64,000 nucleotides of DNA from Siphonodentalium dalli (lineage: Eukaryota > Mollusca > Scaphopoda > Gadilida > Siphonodentaliidae), in NCBI GenBank assembly GCA_032622095.1, contig CP136068.1, forward strand, positions 136,161,989 through 136,225,988, in the 5' to 3' direction. Both the position numbers and the translations under genes were made by a program. Shown here piece by piece: positions 1 to 12,310 of the stretch; position 1 is the stretch's first letter, and each line of letters begins with the position of its first letter. The notes beneath the pieces were generated by a model. The model made no database searches, had not been told where the DNA came from, and was given only the letters and a program-made list of their open reading frames with translations.

Positions 1-269
1 CAACGAGGGCTACCAGTGCCAAATTTTCTTTATATGGTAAGTTATATCGGGTATATGTCGGGGGACGTTTTAGTTTCGGTTTAAGCTACCAGGATTGTCC
101 CATCCCCTCATCAAATTTGGACACAATCGATCTAGAATGGTACATGTGTGGGTCTAAGATATGAAATTCGAAATTTTAAGTACGGCGATACTCAACATTG
201 GTGGAACATAAAGTAACAATTTAGTCGACAAGAGTAAAATTTCCCTTTATTCGGTATTGGCACTGAGTT

Positions 270-1330
270 AGTTCCATGTCAATTGGATTCAAACTAATGT
301 TCAACATTTACAAATTGAAAGTTTCTGTGGGTTGGTGAATTACCATCGTAATTTCATAAAACTATATACATAATTGGCCAGACCACTGTACCAGGTTAAG
401 GGGGGAAAGCGTTCAATTTGAGTGAAGAGCAACAATCGGCTTTCGACCTGTTAAACCAGGCATTAACCACGCCCCTGTCTTAACCCTGCCAAACTCCATT
501 TACCTACTTATTATCGGTACCGATGCTAGCTCATTCTCGATCGGCAATGGTTACTGCAAGTACAAAATGGCGAAGAGAGAGTTATCCCCCAACACAGACG
601 GTAGTATGACACACGACGCAATTTACTAGCGGTGGTACGTTTTGTCCGACATTTTCACCATTATCTATTAGGCCGGAAATTGGTACTGAGAACTTACCAT
701 TGTAGTCTCAGATGGATTATGAATTTTAAGGGCCCCAAGGCCAATTAGAACGATGCTTAGAATAATTATCGATGTCCGTTATCGTGATTCAACACCGTAA
801 GGGTCGCACAACGTAAATGTTGACGAACTCTCTCGGATACCCGTGAGTAGTATGTACGAAGAGTATTTCCCCGGGTGTGAACTAATTGGACATCCCTTGT
901 TGTGGGGTGCAAGTACTGCACCAGAGTCTACCATAGCTGGACAAAATTTGAAAATGATGTGGATGATATTACCCCAATCACAAAAGGGTTTATTACATTC
1001 GTGTCAACTGAAAAACAGGACACGAAGCAGGTATGTGCAATGAACAACCTTGGGGAATCTTGTTTACCGTGGAGAGCAAACGGAGAGTGGAATTATCCAT
1101 CAAATGTTTCAGGGTCCATTTATCTGGTTACCATGTTGACGCATTCGCAGCTGGATCTCAGATGTAATAAAGGGATGTTCTCTAATTATTAGGATGAGAA
1201 CATTTACTCAAACTACTTACCATTCGCGTTTGGCAGAATTATGTTTGTAGTCTGGATGAACTGGCCGATGTTCAGGGGCAAGATGCAGATATTTCTCCGG
1301 TAAACAAGTGATTAGAAAGAGAACCCACAG
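270..1330 (+). pseudogene. Ty3/gypsy-type pol remnant (RT connection, RNase H, start of integrase)
   Basis: Decayed retrotransposon polyprotein spread over all three plus frames. Short blocks recognisable in order are VNYHRNFI and LARPLYQ (end of the reverse transcriptase, about 325-400), GTDASSFSIG (RNase H start, about 513-545), HYLLGRKLVLRT (RNase H, about 655-690) and DELSRIP (end of RNase H, about 822-842). After that comes sequence that looks like the integrase N-terminal region, without a clean zinc finger. Many stops and frameshifts separate the blocks, so it is inactive. Weak similarity continues upstream to position 1, so the element began before the window. No long terminal repeat was seen. 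The block order is the usual Ty3/gypsy order; the clade was not resolved. Confidence 0.8.
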
Positions 1331-2319
1331 AGGGTGACCTCTTCCTGGCCGTGTTCACGCTGTCGTATGCGAAATTGGCCATTGGCCAAATACAATTTCA
1401 TTTGGCCAAACTTTTGTCCGAAGTTAATTTCGCCAAAATTGGAAATCTAATTCAAGAACCCAAAATGATGTTGTAACGGGTGCGACACGAGAATCAAATT
1501 TATAGTATCACAATCTGATAAATACCAGAAGTTTTACTAGCATGCATGCACACAACAGTAAATAAAATCATTGTTTTTCATGATATGTTTGCTTGATAAA
1601 ATCAGAGACCAATAATTTACAATGTTTTAACTAATTGATTAGGTGATATAGCTTAATGGACCACATCATGTATCATGGCAGTGCACTGTCAAACAATGGG
1701 CCACCTAATACAACGAAACGGTAATGAGGTTAAGACTAATGGATCCATTGTCTATCACATTGCAAGGCTGAATGGTAGATGGTGGGTAATGGTATATTGT
1801 CGAGTAACAATGGTGGGATTAAAGAAGTCTGGACAGAGTAGTTGACACGGTGTCGACATAGATTTGTTTCACTTGATTGAGCGGATTTGTTATTATATTA
1901 TATAGAACGTTAGATGTTAAAACAAAAAATAATTTAGTTAAAAAGGATTTAGTTTGGCCAGAATTGGTCAAACGATTGTTCGACCCAGCATGAACACTGT
2001 TCCTGTGTAGTGAGACCACTAAGTATATGTGGGCTAACCGGAGCAGGTTTCTTGTGAAAGATAATTTTTTAATATAAAGTGCGTCGGGGGTGGGGTGGCA
2101 AAGTCAGGTTTTGTTTGTACCGGCAATTAAGGTTTGTTAAAGAAATCCAGATCTTAGAACACGATATTCCGGCGCCATGGCACCAGGGAGTAGCTCGGAC
2201 GAGGGAATGGTGTGCGCCAAAGTTAATATTGGTCCTTACCACAGTTGGCGGGGTGATGAGATCTTCCGTCCATCGCCTCACTGCTTTTACGCCAAATAAG
2301 ATAATTCTGTGTCGTCAGG
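1331..2319. other. non-coding interval
   Basis: No gene recognised. A small cluster of TTTGGCC/GGCCAAA words lies at about 1371-1440; similar clusters occur at 17440-17520 and 41010-41080, so this may be the relic of a short dispersed repeat. Confidence 0.5.
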
Positions 2320-2719
2320 TTAACCCTTTACCCAACAAACCGGCCAAAACCGGCCAAATAAAGCTTCAACAGCCTAAAATATCTTCGGTCTGTCTCAATA
2401 GAACCATACAAATATGGATATCATTGGAACCGGCTCCTTGACCACATTGTGATAGTTACAGTTATGCCCTGTGCCAATGCATTCTCTTATATATGCGAGT
2501 CGACCATAGGTCGCCTCGCATATATAAGAGAATGCATTGGCCTAAAAAAAATCTGTTTTTAACACTTTTTACCATTTTTTCTTACATTCTTTAACAATTT
2601 TATAATTTTTAATGTGTTAAGCCAATGCATTCTCTTATATATGCGAGGCGACCTATGGTCGACTCGCATATATAAGAGAATGCATTGGCACAGGGCCGTT
2701 CTGTTGGGTAAAGGGTTAA
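2320..2719 (+). mobile_element. piggyBac-like MITE, copy 1
   Basis: 400 bp including TTAA at both ends. The termini are inverted: TTAA-CCCTTTACCCAACA on the left and TGTTGGGTAAAGGG-TTAA on the right. A TTAA target plus CCCTTT termini is the signature of the piggyBac superfamily, here without any coding sequence. Inside lie two 67-bp near-perfect hairpins (2474-2540 and 2622-2688) that are reverse complements of each other and are bordered by CCCTGTG and CACAGGG, separated by an AT-rich spacer. Three further copies lie at 43634, 61179 and 63640. Their very high similarity by eye suggests recent activity. Confidence 0.85.
2474..2688. repeat. paired 67-bp palindromes inside the MITE
   Basis: Each 67-mer reads CCAATGCATTCTC...GAGAATGCATTGG. 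The arms are about 32 bp with one mismatch, and the centre is CGACC-ATA-GGTCG. The second 67-mer is the exact reverse complement of the first, so the element can form two separate cruciforms or one long stem. Across the four copies there are eight such palindromes in the window. Confidence 0.9.
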
Positions 2720-3180
2720 TCACCCCACTGTTCTCATTTACAAATTTGAACCTAAAGTTGCAGAATTTGAAAATGCAGCAGAGTACGTGAAACGTTTTGT
2801 TAAATTATCAAAATAATGCCATGAAATATTTGCACCAACAAACTTAAAAACCCAAACTGAAAAGGCTAATCGAGAGTATGTCAGGGTCAACAAATATGCA
2901 TATAATCTATATGATCTAGTGTATTTATTTGATACTGCAACAAAGAAGGGCAAACATAATTTGTCCACGTTTTGGAAAGGTCATTATAGTGTATACCCCA
3001 TATTTGTATAAAGTACTTTTTAAATATGCAGTCATGGTGGTAATTCACAATCGACTTAAAAATGTCATGATAGAACACTTCCTCCATTGTTAAACAAATG
3101 CTTAGATAAATTATGTGAGATTGGAGAAGTAACAATTGAGAACAAATCCGGAAAATTTAACTGGTAACTTTATGTTACAG
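2720..3180. other. non-coding interval before the PHD fragment
   Basis: No gene or repeat recognised. The last 12 bases (TTTATGTTACAG) form a plausible splice acceptor for the PHD-finger segment that follows. Confidence 0.4.
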
Positions 3181-3276
3181 TGTAATTTCTGTGACGAATG
3201 GTATCACGGAGGTTGTGCAAATGTTTCCCAAGATGAAGCTGATGCTATTGATGTATATCGATGTCCCAAATGTTAG
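3181..3276 (+). CDS. PHD-finger C-terminal half (exon or retroelement fragment)
   Basis: Directly after a TTATGTTACAG acceptor the plus strand encodes 31 residues ending in TAG. They contain CNFCDEWYHGGC and then YRCPKC, which is the second half of a PHD zinc finger: the Cys-x2-Cys, the WYHGxC core and the final CPxC. PHD fingers read histone H3 tails in chromatin proteins, but they also occur in some retrotransposon proteins. The first half of the finger was not found upstream, so this is either the last exon of a gene with distant upstream exons or a captured fragment. A second acceptor-like site at about 3312 is followed by a short open stretch rich in Ser and Thr. Confidence 0.55.
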   Translation, partial: CNFCDEWYHGGCANVSQDEADAIDVYRCPKC

Positions 3277-3649
3277 TAGCCGATCTCTTAATCTAACATT
3301 TTGTCTTCCAGATTAACCATGAGCAATTCAGAACATGAAATCTTATTGAGATCTGGGCCAGTCTCGACAACAATAACACCTACAGATTAGGTGCCTAATT
3401 TATTGGGTGTTCAGTTGAGAACACAATGACAATGGTAACCACAGCGTCATCATCGATGGTAGGGGACATAACGCCAGGGTCAACAACTGCGCCAGTGTTA
3501 TTACTGGTCTAATAAACACGATGTCAGTGGTAATCATTTCACTGAATTGAAGGTCATTCTTCAGTTACCTTCACCTTTAGCATTCTACGGTGTACTCGCT
3601 CCCCGACTCTAGAACACATTTAGCTCCCTGATTCCTGAAGCCGAGGCCG

Positions 3650-4445
3650 CATGTCGAGATCAGGGATGTGGCTAGAGGGTCTCCGTTTGGGGTATCACCT
3701 TGATAATTCCAACTGCACCCCCCCGAATAAGACCGAGACAAGGTTTTGCATTATTCCATTTGCACCCCCCTTGAATCAAACCAAAACCCCATTGAATCAG
3801 ACCAAAGGTTTTGCATAAGTTCATTCCCTCCTTGCAGCTAGGTGTTCACAGGCCACGGGGAGGGACCAGAACACATCGGGCCGACCATGCATGGTTCGGC
3901 CTGGTGTACGGAAATTTTGACATCTGAACAAAAAAATCGCAAAATCCTATTATCTAGACTAGCCTCAAGCATTCATAGAGTTTGAAATTTCAAACCTGAC
4001 ACCACGACTTATAGGTTGGAAAATTTCCAACATATGACAATTCTGGTGACAATTTTGACCAAATGTAGGACAATATTGTTTTCTTAAATTAACTAGAAGA
4101 TTTTGACTGGCCATTGGGGGAGGGACAAGAACACAAGCTTTCCAAGTGTTGGAAATTTCCAACCTGACACCCCTAAGGTTGGAACATTTCTAACTGATGG
4201 CCATTTCAGTCCAAATGTTTTACCAAAAGAAGGAAAATATGCAAATATTGGTCCAAAAACAATAAATCCCTCCCAATAAATTGTTTGAATCAAACTACAA
4301 GAACATTTTCAACCTATTGTTGGTGTGAAATTTCCAACTAATGTTGTGTCAGGTATGACATTTCCAACTGTTGAAAATTTTGACCAAAGTTGGGGGGGGG
4401 GTGAGAGACACCCCACCCCCCTGTCGCCACATCTCTGGTCGAAGT
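3650..4445 (+). repeat. dispersed repeat rich in TTTCCAAC blocks, CAGGGATGTGGC start
   Basis: The segment begins near CAGGGATGTGGCTAGAGGG (3661) and contains many GGAAATTTCCAAC blocks. It ends in a C/G-rich stretch at about 4390-4425. The same family recurs at about 9810-9960, 18840-19148, 32032-32300 (inverted), 32870-33400 and at the ends of the 43316-44474 element, where CAGGGACGTG and CACGTCCCTG form inverted termini. A hAT-type non-autonomous family is the likeliest explanation, but no target duplication was seen here. Confidence 0.5.
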
Positions 4446-7007
4446 GCTCATATAGATTACACACTTGGTTGTCTCCTGCTTCTCTTTGCAATAATAACAT
4501 CCATACTCAGCCTGGAAGAACAATTGTTTAATGGCGCATACATGCAAGTTCGGGTATTTTTTTCGTGATATCAGCGAATGATGCGTCCCATTTTGCCTAT
4601 GGTGGCACATCTACAATGTACGACTATACTGATTCCTGAGTACACACATCTGTATAAGTACAAACACCGACAAAAAACTGACTACAAGACAAACTTATTG
4701 AGAAATTACCTCTACATTAAACATTTTGTTCCATACATATATAACAGAAAAGCGTTATCTGAATTATGTTTACCGTCAATAATTCATTTGTTTTACCAAT
4801 TGTGCAAAAAAAAAAAAAATATATATATACATAATTGCCTCACAAAGAAAAAAACAGAGTAAAATTGTTTAGATATTCGTTGAAAAGCAAACCAGCCCTC
4901 GAATGCATTATCATTTCCCCAATTGACAGCCATTTTCAGACATAAAGACTGCTTTTTGAGAAGGCGATGTTCGATGTAGTGAACTGGAGCGTATCGTGTT
5001 TATTTTGCAGTGAACTGGAGCTTTTGTTTTAATAAACTGGATCGTACACCATGTCGTCGCTAATCGTCGATGTCAACAGTGGGCTAGGTTTTGTATAAAA
5101 CCATATATATACATGAGAAATTGGATGTCCCAGGCGTGTATAAATGCAACGCATTTATAATCTGCAGCTAAACAGAAAATTGTTCAAAAAACGATGTTAT
5201 CAGTCGCTATGTGAATTTTTTTCACATAAATCCGACTGATCAGTGGTTATTTCTAGAAGGAATTAGTGTTCATGTTGCCTGAATTGTTAGTGTTTTGAAT
5301 TTGTGGTGTTTATTGTATGTTTCCCCATGCGAACAGTTTGAAAACTACGTCTTGTTATGTAGATTTGGGGAATACTCACCGACATGGTCATCTTAGCCGC
5401 CATTTTCTGTACAAAAATCACGAGTGAACTGGACACGGATCGATAGTGAACTGGACCGAAGATCGGAAGTGGTGTCTGTCTCGCGGAGCAGTTCCTACCC
5501 CGTGCTTCAAACGTGATATCGGAAACCTACGTCATAATATTTTGGGAATTTGCGCCAAGATATCGCGCCTGGAAATTAAGGAGATTTCGACGCTCAAACT
5601 TCACAACGTAGGTCGATGGTGACCGGAGTCACATGAACACTTATATCTTCTCAAAAGTCATGTTTATATGGGGCGGGACTCAGCGAGCTAGCAAAACTTG
5701 ATACATGGCTCATTCACTATAATTTTGCTTTCATTTATTATAGATGAATACTCACTTCTATGTGAGACATCTTGCCGCCATTGTTTTTAGGAAATTATGA
5801 CGTAGATTCCCGACCCTGGATATATGTCAAAATGTTATCATTTCTGTCAGGCCGCTAATAAACCGCTATGTCTTCCAAATCATGTTATTGTTAGTTACTG
5901 GTAGACACGAGACCAGCATTATAACGTAAGGAGATCATATGTTCCATCCGTTTGGTCTTTATTACAATGCCAGACATGGCGACAGCGGGTGGTGTCTCCC
6001 CCTCAACGTTGGCAAAAATGTCCCAATAGTTGAAATTGTTCTGATAGTTTTAATATTTCAACACATTTAGTGCGAAATCGTTTGGATTTATACCAAAAGT
6101 AGAAAATTTCCTACTTTCGGTATACTATTTAGCATCAGCGCTAGGGGGTGTTATGTTGGCAATTTCTAACAATTTAGAGAGCTTGAGATACAATTATGGA
6201 CCCGTCAATTGCATGCACATTCTATTTCAACTCACAACCATTATTAAAACACTCTCTCATATTTGTTATTTCTGTCAATCATTATTCTTTGGAGTATATC
6301 AACGAAGGACGCAGATTATTTGCGCAATAGAGTACAATAGGTACGATAGTGCCATAAGCAATGCACAATGTAATGCACTGATTCATCAGTGCTCAAATGC
6401 ATCCCGTACACAACACAATACAACCTACCCGGGAACTTAAAAGCTTACCGCTGTGATGATTCAAACCACAGACGTGGTTTATCCCCACGCATCGGAATTC
6501 ATAAGTAACATTATCTCTATTTGGACACACTGTGTTTCATCGTACTGAATCAATCGTTGGGTATACATTCATATCAGCGAGTTGGTTTCCTGACTACCAG
6601 GAGGTCTTAAAATGTTTTATCTATGTGGTCGTCTCGCGTACCACCTTACTGAATCCATAGTTTGTATACATTCGGTCTAGTTTTTTGACAACGAGGTTGT
6701 CTGTAAATTGGAATATTGGACAACGTAGGACAGATTGTCGACCTTTATTGTTTGCTTGCGACGATACTACATCACGCATGCAATCCGTCTTTGTTATTAA
6801 TCTATACTGCATTTTTTACGGCAACTGGGTATACAAATCTTGAAGATTTTCCGCGGCATGGTGCAAGTTTACATCAACAGAAACATCACATTCGAAAGAA
6901 ACATCAATAGGAACAAAGTCGTTAGCAACAATAAGCGCAAGACCGACCAGTTCAATAGGAACATAAGTGCAACGAGAGGACCGAAGCCAACAGCGTTTGC
7001 GGTTAGA
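4446..7007. other. non-coding interval upstream of the lectin gene
   Basis: No gene recognised. An A-rich/TA simple stretch lies at 4807-4830. The phrase AGTGAACTGGA recurs between 4976 and 5460. A short hairpin lies at about 5209-5229 (TATGTGAA/TTCACATA), and a 32-bp palindrome at 6093-6124 contains CTACTTTCGGTAT. The phrase GAATACTCAC followed by a CCGCCATT box occurs twice (about 5370 and 5748). The lectin promoter should lie in the last part, but no core element is convincing. Confidence 0.4.
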
Positions 7008-7314
7008 ATGCAAGATCATGTAGGGTATCTTACATTTACAATCTTGCTTATTCAGGTGGCCGTAGCCATGACAACTGTGGGAGTTTCTGTTGTTCCCGGA
7101 ATTCAACGTCATGCACCGGCAGCGGGATTGGTCCCCAATCGGGATTGTGAAACTACCGAACATTATTCGGTGTAACACTACATGCGCACGGTCGCCACAA
7201 TGTGATCACGTGTTCTATGACGTCACCACGAGAAAGTGTTACTTATTAAGAGAAGATATCACGCAGGGAGATATACCATCAGTTGGATTCTATTCAACAC
7301 CAGACCACAACAAA
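7008..7314 (+). CDS. lectin-gene exon 1: signal peptide and PAN/Apple-like domain (frameshifted)
   Basis: ATG at 7008 starts MQDHVGYLTFTILLIQVAVA, a typical signal peptide, followed by a mature region with NRDCETTEHYS. The reading then has to shift one base at about 7165-7172 into a second frame encoding RCNTTCARSPQCDHVFYDV and CYLL. The Cys pattern (C, then CxxxC, SPxC, F-Y, C-L-L) is that of a PAN/Apple module, a secreted protein- or glycan-binding domain. The exon ends at AAA before GTAATG (phase 0). The frameshift may be a true lesion, an assembly error, or a missed small intron. The exon joins in phase to 13793. Confidence 0.6.
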
Positions 7315-9551
7315 GTAATGTTTCTTAAGTCTTAATTTAATTATACGAGCGAGTTAATTTTCAAGAAAGGTCAATTAACAATACGGCATTCGAGTAGATG
7401 AGGTTGTTTTGTTAACTTTTCACCATCGTGTCCATGTATATCGAATTCACCACCACATGGGCTCCATCACCCTTTAGATCAAGATCAAAAGACGACCACA
7501 TGCGCCAAATCGGTTGAATACCATCACATTTCATAGGCCGTTGTATGACATGTTATATTCTGTCCGACGTGTCCAAAATTCACGAAAACATACCAATGGG
7601 AAAACATAAACACCGGGTCAGTTGTTAGTCATAACGTATTTTCACCAAACCATTGATACACACTTTTTTCAGTCGGGGCTGTTTTATGAGAATTGTGCAT
7701 AAAGTAAAGCTGTTGACACTATGTTTTGTGGAGTATATTTTAAGGAATATAGTATGGTCATTGTGATCGGTTCGGCGTCATTTGTTATTCGGAAATGAGA
7801 GCGATTAATACTTATATTTTCAATTCCGTTGAAGCTGTCACTGAACATAATGATATTTTTCTCACAAAGCAAACCTATCAGAATATTCACACACAAGAAC
7901 AATGGAATGGATGTATTTTCTGAATATTTTAACAATCATAAATAGAATACATATACAGAAATATACTCACATCTTTCTTGACTCCAAAACACTCACAAAC
8001 GACCGGACGTCCGTGACAATAAATAGGTACTTCGTTGTATTTGTGATACGTGGGTGACCGGTGTGATTACCATATGCGTATGGACAGAACTACATTGGCT
8101 TATGGCAAGACAATATATATTAATGTGATGAAAATGATTGATTGGTCTCTAAATATGGTGTATCATCGTTGATAAGTTACGCGTGGTACTGAAACATGGT
8201 TTCCAACGCTATTCATTGGATCTTTTACTCATCCTATTACCGTGTCTGATAGTTTCATAATTACCATTGGAAGACTGTTCGATTTATTGGAGTTTATGGC
8301 CATTTCCTCGCTTGGCCATATCACAACATTGTCAGTTTTATAGGTCGAAGAAAGGCTGTGCCGATGATAAATTTCTCAGAGAAATTGCACGCAACAATCA
8401 TTGAACACCGGATAGCAACTGACAAACATGGTCAGTTACCACCGTGTGTGTCTGACATCGGGAATTGCGCAGGAATGTTGCCAATGTTATCGTCTTGGTA
8501 GAAAACCACCTTTATAATTTCATCAATTTAATTTATAATGCTGAATTATTTTGGCGAAGTTCGTGTTCGCTATAAAATGGACTTGGCGGATTATCGACGA
8601 TGAGTTGAACAGTTAAACGCGCGCGTCGAGTAATGTCTAATAATAGTGCGCTCCTGCACGTAAAATATCCATCGTAGGAGCTTAAAGTAAAACGCCCCTT
8701 ATAAAATTTTCGCGAGGCATGTATATCTTCCTGAAGAGATTATACCAATAAACAAAGGGTGGCATTTTGTAGCGTCATTTTCAACGCATTCGCAAACAAT
8801 CAGACTTAAATGTTGGATGCTAGTGTACGGCAAATTGCAAATCACGATATGCAGTATTTACTGTGGTGCGAATTTGAGCTGTCTCCATCCTGATATAAGC
8901 AACGTTTTAGCAAAGAGATCGAACTAGTGTGTTTTTTGCGGACAAAAGGCAACTAGACGGTAATAATACGATTGATCAATTGCATTTAAGATGAAATAAC
9001 TTGAGCCCTAGCCCATGTTAGTTATTCAGCCTGTTCTCCCGAATTGTCAGTTTGTAATAGATTGATTTGTTGAGGGTTTAACGTCGTTTTCGTGGCTAGG
9101 TCATATCACGACCACGAACAGAATCAGGTATCACGAAAGATCGTAGCGAAGCAACTGTGTAGGTAAATCCGACAGTGGATTAGATTAAAACAATACAATG
9201 AGCTATGTACAAAGAAAGGCACCCACTTGGAGTCAGGAATAAAAATTCAAGAACTGACTTGTGTGCAATCATATTATAAAACGTATAAAAATAGTACAAG
9301 AAAACAGCAAAATATGAAACCTTCAGGCAATATAATCAGCAAATAAATAATTAGATTTAATAAGGCATCGAAATATGTGGGGTATCTGACAACCTCGCCT
9401 CCTGAATGGTTGATAAGATATTTATAATATCTGATGAATATGGCGAGAATCTTAATTATTTCATCAAGTTGATAATTTCGACGGCCGACCATGTAGGCTA
9501 TCCCTTGCCCAATTGCCAGCCTCACTCCATGCACACACGAGTGTCCCATTC

Positions 9552-9791
9552 TTAAGTTGAACATTTCTCATGAAACATCGATCGAACTTTGAAACCACAG
9601 AGATCAACCTGTTTCTGAGAGTCAAAAAACTTGAAAGACCATGGTGATTTTTGTTTTGGAACAATAGGATCAACTGGCATAGATAGTTTTGGAGGAAATG
9701 TCTCAACCACATAAGCTGTATCCACTACCTGCACTACATGTTCTGAAACATGAATAATATGATCGCACGTGACACGTAGTGGAGCAACCAC
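9552..9791 (-). CDS. unrecognised coding-like segment
   Basis: Open on the minus strand for 79 codons with plausible amino-acid composition, for example HVVQVVDTAYVVETFPPK and PWSFKFFDSQKQVDLCGF, and no low-complexity sequence. I do not recognise the family. There is no convincing acceptor, donor or start. It lies in lectin intron 1 next to a dispersed-repeat piece, so it may be a fragment of a transposon protein or of a retrocopy. It could equally be a chance open frame. Confidence 0.25.
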   Translation of the reverse strand: MVAPLRVTCDHIIHVSEHVVQVVDTAYVVETFPPKLSMPVDPIVPKQKSPWSFKFFDSQKQVDLCGFKVRSMFHEKCST

Positions 9792-9809
9792 ACAAATACA
9801 TCAAACTGT

Positions 9810-9965
9810 CACAACAATTTCCATCTATATACGTAGTTTCCAACTGTTGCTGTGTCAGTCATGGGATTTAAAACTGTTGAATACTTTCACCAAAGTTGGA
9901 GGGGCGGATTCCGCGGAACACTACAGTACAACCACCCTGCCACCACGTATCTCGTTACAACAACT
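9810..9965 (+). repeat. fragment of the TTTCCAAC dispersed repeat
   Basis: Matches the family seen at 3650-4445: GTTTCCAACTGTTG, GTTGAATACTTTCACC, CAAAGTTGGAGGGG and a following CCACCCTGCCACCACG block in the same order. Confidence 0.5.
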
Positions 9966-11147
9966 CATACACATCCATGCCAAACTAAATCTAGCAACTT
10001 CCCACGTTTATATATGACAAATATAAATGTTTACATGGACGCTATATCCCAAAATATCACTGGGGAAATCTTTCGCGCGAACAATTTCACGCGCTAGCTA
10101 GCTCTTGTCAATAGAAAACATCTCTCGTTTGAATCCAGTCTGTATTGTTCTAGAAAGTGGTCTTTAGAGAAGTCTCTTAATTGCATTTAAGTGTATATAT
10201 TGTGGAAGGCAGCTGAATTAGCTCATTGCATGGTCAAAAATTCAAACTGATAGTCAAAATGACATTTGAAAACATGAAGAAGAATATAATCTTATATGCA
10301 CTCACTAGTTTTAAAAGAAGAGCAAACAAAAAAGGAACAATGAAAACCAAACAAACAAACAACACGTTTGTAGGGAGGGATCCCATATTTATTGTGTGCA
10401 TATTGTATATAAAATGTCCTTTGGCCATTTTGTATATATAATTGCGTTTAGGCTAGTGATGTGAAATCGGTGTTTCCGGTAAATAAAAGACCAAATGTGT
10501 CTGGATTCTGGCCCACAAAACCAACTGACGTAAATGACGCCATGGACCATGTCATGACGTCCTCGCTGGTTTTCGGTCAGCTAACCAACGAAAATGGTCA
10601 AAATGAAACTAATTCATAAGCCTACATAACATAGGAATTGTTCAGAAAAACTGAAGTTGCTAATTTCATAACGATCCCACTTGGTCCACTTCCGATTCCG
10701 TGATTTCACAATTTGATATTATTGTTCCCAGGATGCTATGCAAAAGCGGGGCGGAAGTCACGTGATTTTTAACCCATTTTTCTTGTCCGGATTTTCATCG
10801 CGTCGAAATTCTGTTTCATGGTATTGTAAAAAATAATGATGTCATTCACGCCTAAACTTGAAAAGCAACACAGCGCCTGCGGCGCTGTGGTGGTTGCTAA
10901 TATCATGCAGTCTCCTCAATTTGTGTTGCTACTTTTTGGTCGACACGATGACACGATTGCTGACTACGTGACCTGTGGAATAGATGGTGATGGACCAGCT
11001 ATTGTTTTTAGCATATATATATGACAGATGCTTCGCAGCTTTACATAGTTGAATCGTGAATTCATAATCCCAAATGGGACATGAACGATCCATTGCAGCA
11101 TGTGAACCTTGTCAGTTTGAACATTTCTTAAGATTCGTACAATTCTT

Positions 11148-11495
11148 ATGGTCATGGCCAGCGATAGAACACATATGGTTTCTTTACGTTTACAACGTAC
11201 ATCACCATGGCCATACCCATGCCATTGGAAACATCGTAATGGGTTGGAACGTATGTGCTTAAACCAATATACCCAATGTCGATGGACGATCTCAGCGATT
11301 GAATGTCAGAACATAACTATTCAAAGGAACTTTTTGTCCATTAACTGTTTTTATAAACCTATGGACTTCTGTAACTCAGCCAATATATCTGACTCAGAAG
11401 AACCAGCTATATCGTGGGTATTTCAACACAGCTATGCTACTGTTCAATGTATTGTGAGTAGTAATCAACAATGGTGTTTGTGCAATAGATCTTAA
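11148..11495 (+). other. Cys-rich open stretch of unknown meaning
   Basis: About 115 open codons on the plus strand. The second half is fairly rich in Cys (CRWTISAIEC, INCFYKPMDFC, VQCIV, QWCLC), which hints at an extracellular fold. There is no family match I can name, no start context and no clear splice sites. It sits within lectin intron 1 on the same strand, so an alternative or skipped exon is conceivable but unproven. Confidence 0.2.
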
Positions 11496-12099
11496 TGCAC
11501 AGTTTAAATTTTTCTTGAATATCCGATCAGACGGGAGCCACTTAGTGGTTCAGTTCTGATCGATTTGACATATCTTAAGTGCCCAGCTAGGCTTTGCAGC
11601 ATTTTATCAATCACAAATACAGAAGGTCTCTCGCATTTGGATCAAATCCAAGTACCAAGTACTGAGGATAAACCTCAATACTTGGCGGTTGTCAATTTTA
11701 CGTTTTTGTTTGTTATGAGTTACCATATGAAAAGCAAATAATCGATACTAACCCAGCAGCCACCTCGGTCTACCCTTCGAATTGTAGTCGGGCCAAAGAC
11801 TGGTACATATTTTGAAGCGGTGCCCCGTTAAGCCACTGTATTTATAAGCCTACCGGTACCTCGCCACAGTGAGACAGGCGTGAACTGCACAAAAATTAAA
11901 TATGTTAACAGTTATGCAGACGAAATGCAAACAGACATGACGTAAACGAAACAACATACATGTACATGAAAAACATAAGACACAAATAGACACCAGAAAC
12001 ATGATAGAACAGATGGCAGAAATGTAATCTGAAAGAGATGCATGACTTGTCGATTGATTGATCCGGGTCAACTCAACCACCCGTCTTGAAGAGATGTAG

Positions 12100-12310
12100 G
12101 ACCAAAGGGGACCATAAGCTAAGCCATATCCGCAAGTTGATACATGTACTCTCATTCGATACGGCCGCCCTAGTACCTCATGGACTCCCTCGCCGCACCT
12201 CATGGGATGCACCGCACGGCAAACAGGGTGCCACATTAGGGGATTCTTACCCCTCGCAGTGGGGCGGTAGGCATATTCCACCCCGGCCCACACCTGGGCC
12301 TTGTAATAGA
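12100..12310. other. GC-rich block of unknown origin
   Basis: Clearly richer in G+C than its surroundings, with CCGCCCCACTGCGAGGGG (minus) and GGGCGGTAGG segments. It stays open on the minus strand but gives no recognisable protein. Possible relic of a short repeat or of structured-RNA origin; no tRNA-type A and B boxes were found. Confidence 0.25.
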
